DNA from: Castor canadensis
Lineage: Eukaryota; Chordata; Mammalia; Rodentia; Castoridae
Direction of reading: 5' to 3'
DNA length: 64,000 nt
Assembly (NCBI RefSeq): GCF_047511655.1
Contig: NC_133389.1
Coordinates: 42,628,295-42,692,294, forward strand
Below the pieces are notes generated by a model. It did not search any database. It was not told the DNA's origin and worked only from the letters and a program-made list of their open reading frames with translations. Each line of letters opens with the position of its first letter. Within the stretch, counting starts at the first letter, position 1. Below, in pieces: positions 59,901 through 64,000 of this stretch. A program made the position numbers and the translations under genes.

Positions 59901-61466
59901 TACTTTTAAATAATTGACCTCCATGCCTGCCCTGTAAGGTATTAGTCTTCCTTCAGCTTACAAAAAAGTAAATAAAAACTTAGATTAATAACTTGCCCCA
60001 AATTATGACAGGTGAGAGAATTAGCGTTTGGTATCAGAATATCTGACCAAAAGACCAGGAAGGAAGCCATGAATGGACGATTGAAGCTTATTTATTTGAA
60101 ACTGCATTGAGCCCTCACTTTCCAAAGTGCTTAGCACAGTGGTGGAGGAGGCACCACGCTGTACAGGACTGGGGCTGACACATGGAAGGGGACCCACATA
60201 CGTCTCTAGGGTAAGAAAGCAGCGGGAAAACAGCGTAATGGAAGAAGATGAGAGCCCTGACCAAGTGGAGGGTCAGGCAGCTAGAATCAGAAAACGTCAC
60301 TCACAGAAGCTAAGGAGTTGGGATACCTGAACATTTGGCACCTGGGACTTCTGCCACTGCAGTCAGGATTAACTCCTCAGAAGCCTGTGGCTGGAGGAAA
60401 AGTGCCCAGCTTGTAGCCTCCCCCAGGTAATCTCTAGCCTCTCTGGCAGAGGGGCAGAGAGCAGCCCTGTACATACACTGCCGGAGACTGGGTTTGTGTG
60501 CTTTTCAAAAACTCTGTTTTAATAATTTTATTTTTCTGCTCTTGGTGGTGGTAGCAAACAGGCGAATGCATATTTAATGAAAGTTCCAAGTTTCAAAATG
60601 AAAAAAAGATTGAATGCTGGGTTCACAGATGTCAATAAAACAGACACCATTTTTATCTTCATGGAATTCAAATTGGGTGGTAGTAAATGACAAAAAAAAA
60701 AAAAATCCACAAGGAAGTGGCCAAGAGGCATGAAAAGAAATTCCAGGATGCTAAGGAAAACTGTAACAGGGCTGTGGTTTAGATTTAATCTAACCTTGGC
60801 AATCTGTCTATGGCTTACTATTGCATTTTGGATAAAATCTAGAATTTTTTTATGTGGCCTCCAAAGCCCCCACACTATCTGCCCAGGCCAGTATAGTTAT
60901 TACCAAAGATGGAAAACTACCACCAGGAAGAAATAGTCAATAAAAATAGTCAAAAAAAAATAGTCAAGTCCAGAATAACTGGAATATACCACTAGAGTTG
61001 ATAATGAAGCCATTAATTTGTGGGTTGCATTACAGGACCAGGAACAGAGGCCACGGAACAGGGGACCATGGGAGTGATGGGAAGAAACTGAAGTGGTCAA
61101 TAAATGCATTTGGTTGACACATTAGGCAATAAGTGACAGTAGTTCAGGGGGCTGTTTGCAGTCTACACATAGGAAACTGGAGAAATGGAAATGGAGAGGA
61201 TGGGATAAAATACTTCAAAAAGGTGAGCGAGCTGGGGTCAAAAGCGTAGGTGAAATGATCATTTCCTCGGGAACCTAAAGTTAGTAATGACTAGCCTCAG
61301 TAGAGTACATACCAGGGTGTCACACTCAGTGCAATTCTGGTACTCTGATTTCATTCTTTTAGCTACGTCTGTTGCTGGAACTCCTTCCGAAGGAAGATAT
61401 GCCCGGCAGTATGGACAGGTCCACTTATTGTTCCTTAGGCTGGTAGCAATACAGGAACGGCAGAAT
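45125..61466 (-). CDS. RNF125: RNF125 (TRAC-1), E3 ubiquitin ligase, coding exons 2-6 to the stop
   Basis: Seen: exons at 61313-61466, 57975-58069, 54047-54137, 48381-48488 and 45125-45211 join in frame with GT-AG introns (3243, 3837, 5558, 3169 bp) and end in TAA. They give 177 complete residues plus the end of Val55, matching the 232-aa family length exactly. Visible parts: second half of the RING (Cys57/60, Cys72/75), C2HC finger (Cys100, Cys103, His115, Cys119), two further fingers (Cys141/144 with His156/160; Cys170/173 with His191/196) and the C-terminal ubiquitin-interacting helix (about 210-224). Known: ubiquitinates RIG-I, MDA5 and MAVS for degradation, dampening interferon induction, and is a positive regulator in T-cell activation. 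Exon 1, with the myristoylated Gly2 and the first RING cysteines, is past 64000. No frameshift or lost zinc ligand is seen. Confidence 0.97.
45404..45600 (+). mobile_element. composite SINE
   Basis: gctctggtagctcagacct, ccaaaacaaccaaaccaaaa, ggaggtgtggctcaagtag. Partner of the inverted copy at 45672. Confidence 0.82.
45672..45868 (-). mobile_element. composite SINE
   Basis: ggggcttgaactcagggcc, cgtgatgggtttttcgag, catgagccactggcgcc. Inverted relative to the copy 72 bp away. Confidence 0.85.
45958..46042 (+). mobile_element. ID-like SINE
   Basis: gggatatagctcagtggtag then gttgatccctcacacc; very tRNA-like 5' half. Confidence 0.82.
46895..47075 (+). mobile_element. MIR SINE
   Basis: ttcatcctcataagagc, aacaaatgaacaaactgaag, gcagaggttaagtgccttcc and ttgcacagctgtgacgg follow the MIR core order. 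Confidence 0.75.
47450..47518 (-). mobile_element. ID-like SINE remnant
   Basis: gtgctggagctcaaaatc and gtgtgctaggcaagttcc. Confidence 0.5.
47620..47735 (-). mobile_element. B1-like SINE
   Basis: ttgagatacagtcttggta and tagcccaggccgacctgg. Confidence 0.75.
48055..48172 (-). mobile_element. B1-like SINE
   Basis: ggagacaggatctcatttg and tcctgagtgcagggattac; about 210 bp from RNF125 exon 5. Confidence 0.78.
48381..48488 (-). CDS. RNF125: RNF125 coding exon 5
   Basis: 108 nt, exactly 36 codons, Phe169 to Ile204. Contains the last finger: Cys170, Cys173, His191, His196. Acceptor ctttccag, donor gtgagt. Confidence 0.97.
48925..49137 (-). mobile_element. composite SINE
   Basis: ggggttttgaactcagggc, tgtattgggtgtctttgag, gctaggattacaggcatg. 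Confidence 0.87.
49255..50062 (-). mobile_element. old LINE-1 (L1M-type) fragment
   Basis: About 0.8 kb resembling the antisense of old mammalian L1 3' regions: tctccagggcagtagtac, acattgccaccagcag, and the tacaaccaccgacac block. Strongly diverged, no ORF. In RNF125 intron 4. Confidence 0.65.
50076..50228 (-). mobile_element. B1-like SINE
   Basis: ttgaggcaggatctctctt and atgctaggattaaaggc. Confidence 0.8.
50443..50525 (+). mobile_element. ID-like SINE
   Basis: agagcactagcctagcaag and gttcaatccccagtactg. Confidence 0.8.
50964..51143 (+). mobile_element. 5'-truncated LINE-1 3' end, 180 bp
   Basis: Matches the 3' UTR of the L1 at 8733: ttcaacaaaattag start, G-rich block, gagaaatgacc, A-rich tail. 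TSD gaggttggcctc at 50952-50963 and 51144-51155. Lies in RNF125 intron 4, antisense to the gene. Confidence 0.88.
51158..51373 (-). mobile_element. composite SINE
   Basis: ggggtttgaattcagggcc, tgtgttgggtatttccaaa, gtgaaccatcagcaccc. Confidence 0.87.
51800..51950 (-). mobile_element. composite SINE, ID arm mostly deleted
   Basis: ggggtttgaagtcaggttt runs straight into agatagggtctctcaaac. Confidence 0.82.
52236..52310 (+). mobile_element. MER5A-like DNA transposon fragment
   Basis: tctcaaagtcaggtcccc, agacctgtggcattagcat and gaacttgctagaaatac match the MER5A 5' half. An ID-like unit follows directly. Confidence 0.7.
52311..52385 (+). mobile_element. ID-like SINE
   Basis: gaactgggatataggtcag and gggttagattctcagcac. 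Confidence 0.7.
52440..52752 (-). mobile_element. multi-module SINE
   Basis: ID-like unit (52455-52526, gtttgaactcagggcctcc), a shortened module (52530-52635) and a B1-type arm (52640-52752). Confidence 0.78.
52895..53040 (-). mobile_element. probable LINE-1 3'-UTR fragment
   Basis: ggattcactgtgacaattcc and atattgtatgttaattag followed by pyrimidine-rich sequence, resembling antisense L1 3' UTR. Confidence 0.4.
53106..53198 (+). mobile_element. ID-like SINE
   Basis: gatattcagctcagtggtc and gggtttgatctccagcac. Confidence 0.82.
53285..53628 (-). mobile_element. ID-like unit and two B1-like units
   Basis: ID-like 53300-53375; B1-like 53376-53492 (gcctcagcctcccaagtgct); B1-like 53515-53628, more diverged. 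Confidence 0.82.
53855..53921 (+). mobile_element. ID-like SINE, diverged
   Basis: gggggtgaaggttgagttc and ccctgggcttcatcctc; its tail has become the AC repeat. Confidence 0.6.
53922..53974. repeat. (AC)n microsatellite
   Basis: AC run broken once by acaaac near its start. It lies 73 bp from RNF125 exon 4, on its downstream (donor) side. Confidence 0.93.
54047..54137 (-). CDS. RNF125: RNF125 coding exon 4
   Basis: 91 nt encoding Arg138 (last base) to Val168. Contains a C2H2-type finger: Cys141, Cys144, His156, His160/161. Acceptor tttccag, donor gtaagg. Ends between codons. Confidence 0.96.
54195..54322 (-). mobile_element. B1-like SINE
   Basis: gacagggccttgctatgtag and tcaggcatgtgccaccac; 57 bp upstream of the RNF125 exon 4 acceptor. 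Confidence 0.87.
54782..54863 (-). mobile_element. ID-like SINE
   Basis: ggggatggaacccaggacc and ctctgctacatccccagcc. Confidence 0.8.
55013..55445 (+). mobile_element. four-module SINE, complete
   Basis: Module 1 gtgctggtggctcacatctg to ctcaaccaat; module 2 from 55135; module 3 aggatgtgatggcactgtc from 55245 to aaaataaccag; ID-like arm gagtgtggctcagcagtac. Confidence 0.82.
55584..55792 (-). mobile_element. composite SINE
   Basis: ggggtttgaactcagggcc, attgtgatggatttttttt, gctaggattacaggcgtg. Inverted relative to the element at 55013. Confidence 0.87.
55930..56030 (-). mobile_element. ID-like SINE
   Basis: agatggaacccagggc and ctgagctatgcccctagtcc. Confidence 0.82.
56088..56215 (-). mobile_element. 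probable LINE-1 3'-UTR fragment
   Basis: T-rich start, ggggatttcattgtgataac, then catacatatttacagtacatc and ttcaccccctcc. Same general pattern as 57155 but more diverged. Confidence 0.5.
56240..56328 (-). mobile_element. ID-like SINE
   Basis: agtgttcaaactctggacc and cacactaggcaggtgttc. Confidence 0.7.
56372..56452 (-). mobile_element. ID-like SINE
   Basis: gtactgggatttgactctgg and aggcactctaccacttgaa. Confidence 0.78.
56725..56880 (-). mobile_element. ID-like SINE plus part of a B1-type arm
   Basis: ggggtgtcgaattcggggc, gtgcttgctaggcaaagtg, then gacagtgatcctcctacc. Confidence 0.72.
57155..57265 (-). mobile_element. LINE-1 3'-UTR end fragment
   Basis: gtacattgtggcatttac, aaagttctacaatatatc and gaattcatcctctcc form the reverse complement of the element at 36463. 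Confidence 0.65.
57975..58069 (-). CDS. RNF125: RNF125 coding exon 3
   Basis: 95 nt encoding Val107 to Thr137 plus two bases of Arg138. It carries His115 and Cys119, which complete the C2HC finger, then the linker. Acceptor tatgtag, donor gtatgt. Gly133 and Thr137 differ from Glu and Ala in the human protein as I recall it. Confidence 0.97.
58361..58452. repeat. purine-rich tract
   Basis: Almost pure A/G on the plus strand, so poly-pyrimidine on the transcribed RNF125 sense strand, about 290 bp upstream of the exon 3 acceptor. Confidence 0.8.
59080..59190 (+). mobile_element. B1-like SINE with a palindromic end
   Basis: atgtggtggtgcacacctg and tgaggcaggaggagagag. The expected tail is replaced by a 22-bp perfect palindrome (59157-59178). 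Confidence 0.8.
59157..59178. repeat. 22-bp perfect palindrome
   Basis: ttgggctccct and agggagcccaa are exact reverse complements with no spacer. Confidence 0.9.
59868..60048 (+). mobile_element. MIR SINE, diverged
   Basis: ataatgttccagacactgcc, ggtattagtcttccttcag, ataacttgccccaaat: MIR layout with several gaps. In RNF125 intron 2. Confidence 0.55.
60815..60900 (+). mobile_element. possible LINE-2 fragment
   Basis: attgcattttggataaaatc followed by tgtggcctccaaagccccc and actatctgcccaggcc resembles the L2 3' region. Confidence 0.4.
61313..61466 (-). CDS. RNF125: RNF125 coding exon 2
   Basis: 154 nt encoding the last base of Val55 to Leu106: RING ligands Cys57, Cys60, Cys72 and Cys75, then the first pair of the C2HC finger (Cys100, Cys103). 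Acceptor ttgggtag, donor gtatgt. The exon begins at the same codon position of the RING as exon 2 of RNF138. Confidence 0.97.
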
Positions 61467-61757
61467 CTACCCAAAACAAATCAAGAACACATCAGTTTCC
61501 TTCAAAGCCATCAAGGTACCACTACCATGTGTTTGTATAAGTTATAATTTAATGACAACTTGCATACCACAAACCACACTGGCAAATTATAGGTTGATTG
61601 GCATCGTACACTTCCCAGAGAATCACTTACTTTTCCAGTAAAACTTCTTTGGATCAGCACATGTACTTGCATGCATTATTCAAAAATAAGAATGCAAAGT
61701 GGGAGCAAAGCATCCTGATAAACTAAGTTAAAATTATAACTCAAGAGATATGTTAGC

Positions 61758-61850
61758 TGGGCTCCTTTTGGAGTGGCTCAAATGGTAGAGCATCTGCCTA
61801 GCAAGCATGAAGCCTTGAGTTTAAACCCCAGCACCGCAAATTAAAAAAAA
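61758..61850 (+). mobile_element. ID-like SINE
   Basis: gagtggctcaaatggtagag and gtttaaaccccagcacc, in RNF125 intron 1. Confidence 0.86.
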
Positions 61851-61947
61851 GGTATGCTCTTCCTTTTCCTTAATCCTCTTTTACCTCAATGTTTTTGGGA
61901 AAAAATAGGTCTTTGGGGTTTTGTGTGCTAGATAAGAAAATAGAAGC

Positions 61948-62065
61948 AGGCTGAGAGGTATGGCTCAGTGGTAGAGTCCTTGAATGACACACAAAAGGCC
62001 CTGGGTTGGATTCCCAGCACCCCCATCCCCCACAAAACAAAACAAAACAAACAAAACAAAAAAAG
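61948..62065 (+). mobile_element. ID-like SINE
   Basis: gaggtatggctcagtggtag, gggttggattcccagcac and a caaaacaaaa tail. Confidence 0.85.
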
Positions 62066-62749
62066 AACCAGCAATAAGCTGAAGGATTAAAAAACACTAG
62101 ACACATTTTGATTCATTATAAGATAATTTTAAAGCTATTCTCCAATATAGAAAATTATTCAAAATTATCAGTTTAGAAATGCCCTAAGTCCAAAAATTTA
62201 AAATGCTCTTATGTAAAGATGATCATAAAATCTTCACATAATCAACAGAATTCACAGGAAACCTTGACCTACTTATACAAGCTATTGAAGGTGAATTATA
62301 CATGGATGTAAAAGGATCATTTAGAGTGATTATATACATTTGTAAGATTTGGTTTAAACTACTCAACATATATCTATTTGGAAGTATTAATACATGCTTT
62401 AAAAAGTTACTTTTTAAAAGTTTAAGTGCTTTGTAATGTTGAAATGCTTATATCATAGGCATACAGTTTAATGAAATCTCACCAATTTAACATTCACAAA
62501 CAATATGCTTATAAAAATCTGACCATTGCCTCCCACCAGTCTCCCTTCCAATTTCTTTACAGTTACAATTTTGATCTCTCCATTAATTTTCAAAAAATTA
62601 CACATATACTTTTAACACATAAAAGGGTACACCAATTGTTGTACCAATTGGCAGACCACAGTGTTATCATTGCCACTTACCAGCCTTCATGGCTACAATC
62701 ACTGACTTCTAAGAACAAAGATTAGTTTTGCCTGTTTTTGTACTTTCTT

Positions 62750-62792
62750 TTTGGGGGGCAGTGCTGGGGCTTGAAGTCAGGGCCTCCTTGTA
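62750..62792 (-). mobile_element. ID-like SINE, one end only
   Basis: ggggggcagtgctggggc then ttgaagtcagggcctcc. Confidence 0.6.
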
Positions 62793-63239
62793 CTTTCTAT
62801 AAATGGAATCATCAGTAGGTACTTTGTGTCTGCCTTCTTTAGCTCAATATTTTGATCAAGAGATTCATCCACATTGCTGTGTGTAGTTGAGATTGTCCAT
62901 TCTAATTTTGTGAAGTCAGTTGTGTGAATACACCACAATTTATTTCCCATTCTATTACTAACGGCCATTTAAATCCATTCCGATGATAAATCTTAGTAAC
63001 GGACAGGCACAGCTGTCTTCTAAACCATTGTTTTGTTTTTCCTGTTGACTCCCAATTACATTAGCCATTACTGATTCTTAAAAGTATTCTCTTTTGTATC
63101 AAATTATTTTAAGTATATAGAGAATACTTAACACTTGCACAGTGCTTCAGGCATCTTGATGTTTATGCTTGCCTGACATCCACTCCCCTTTTTTCTTGCC
63201 ATAGCATCTTGTTTTGCTCTGCAGAAACTACTCCTCCTA
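62793..63239. other. RNF125 intron 1, nothing recognised
   Basis: AT-rich sequence without a clear repeat, exon or RNA gene. Exon 1 of RNF125 is not found anywhere to 64000. Confidence 0.5.
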
Positions 63240-63253
63240 TTGCATACATTCTT

Positions 63254-63512
63254 TTTTTTTTCTTTTATTCATATGTGCATACCATGTTTGGGTCATTTTC
63301 CCCCTCCACCCCTTCTCTCCCCCCCATTCCCTTGCTACCAGGCAGAAACTATTTTACCCTTATCTCTAATTTTGTTGAAGACAGAGTATAAGCAATAATA
63401 TTGCCAAGTGTTTTTGCTAGTTGAGATAAGGATAGCTATACAGGGAGTTGACTTGCATTGCTTTCCTGTGCATGTGTGTTACCTTCTAAATTAATTCTTC
63501 TCAAAATAACCT
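63254..63512 (-). mobile_element. 5'-truncated LINE-1 3' end, 259 bp
   Basis: Reverse complement of the same L1 3' UTR (C-rich block at 63300-63335, tagctatcctt stretch), with the poly-T at its left end. TSD ttgcatacattctt at 63240-63253 and 63513-63526. In RNF125 intron 1, same strand as the gene. Confidence 0.88.
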
Positions 63513-64000
63513 TTGCATACATTCTTGATGGGACCTCAGTCAAGGTGCATGCTATCCCCTGCAGATAATGTGAACCCTCTCTGGATGTTGAGCAGTGAAC
63601 AGTGACAGTGACTGATGCAGCACTATCTGGATGGGACCATCCCAGATCTGCCCAGGTCCCTACCATCCTCTTTCTAGCTGTTTTTATTATTGTTTGGTAA
63701 CACAATTAATTTTTATATAATTTCAAACTTGATTCACTAGTTTTGTTTTTTGTGTCTGGCCTGGCCTCCCAAGTAGCTAGGACTGGCACTCAGTTTCCAT
63801 CCCTTCTTTAGCTCTGTCTTCTGGTATGTTATCTTTCCAGTTGTGTCTAATCTGTTCTTCAACTAATCTACTGAATTTTTAGATTCAGTAATAATTCTTC
63901 AAATCGGCCTGCTTTTGTTTTTTTATGATTTAGATTCATTTTTATATATTTAATCATTTTAAACATATGGCTATTTTTATCTATGTTCTATAATTCTATC

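Noticed and set aside
1..64000. A previously undescribed multi-gene system
   Set aside because: Only two known ligase genes, their promoter and interspersed repeats are supported. All other ORFs are short, repeat-derived or without coding character.

Overview
This is nuclear DNA of a placental mammal. Intron-split vertebrate genes, a CpG-island promoter, ERV LTRs and LINE-1 show this. Abundant ID-like (tRNA-type) and B1-like (7SL-type) SINEs, usually fused into B1-ID composites, indicate a rodent. I saw no B2 elements and no primate Alu, and the composite SINE type fits a castorimorph such as a beaver. The species is inference.

The window holds parts of two neighbouring paralogous genes, both on the minus strand and head to tail. 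RNF138 occupies 225-23570: coding exons 1-4, about residues 1-149 of roughly 245, with the remaining exons off the left edge. RNF125 occupies 45125-61466: coding exons 2-6, about residues 55-232, with exon 1 off the right edge. Both encode small RING-type E3 ubiquitin ligases with a C2HC finger beside the RING. As known for the families, RNF138 acts in DNA double-strand-break repair and Wnt signalling, and RNF125 restrains RIG-I/MDA5/MAVS antiviral signalling. Their first three exon junctions have the same codon phases, which supports an ancient tandem duplication. RNF138 has an additional 57-nt frame-neutral exon.

Layout: 1-23460 is RNF138 introns 4 to 1 with SINEs, a 1.2-kb 5'-truncated L1 and an MLT1 LTR. 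23000-24450 is the RNF138 CpG island and promoter. 24450-41260 is intergenic, with SINEs, three LTRs of ERV type, MaLR pieces and a MER5A split by a SINE. 41260-45124 is the probable RNF125 3' UTR. 45212-64000 is RNF125 introns 5 to 1.

SINE naming used below: 'ID-like' is a ~75-bp tRNA-type unit whose sense strand reads tggctcaagtggtagag near its start and gttcaaaccccag near its end. 'B1-like' is a 7SL-type unit with cctgtaatcccagc and a gagaccctgtctcaaa end. 'Composite' is B1-like followed by ID-like. Repeat limits are approximate unless a target-site duplication (TSD) is given. Stretches not listed look like unique or unrecognised intron/intergenic sequence.

I found no unknown gene system. 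The most notable observations are the shared exon phases of the two ligases, multi-module SINEs, close inverted SINE pairs inside RNF125, and an ERV LTR whose insertion site in a B1 can be read exactly.
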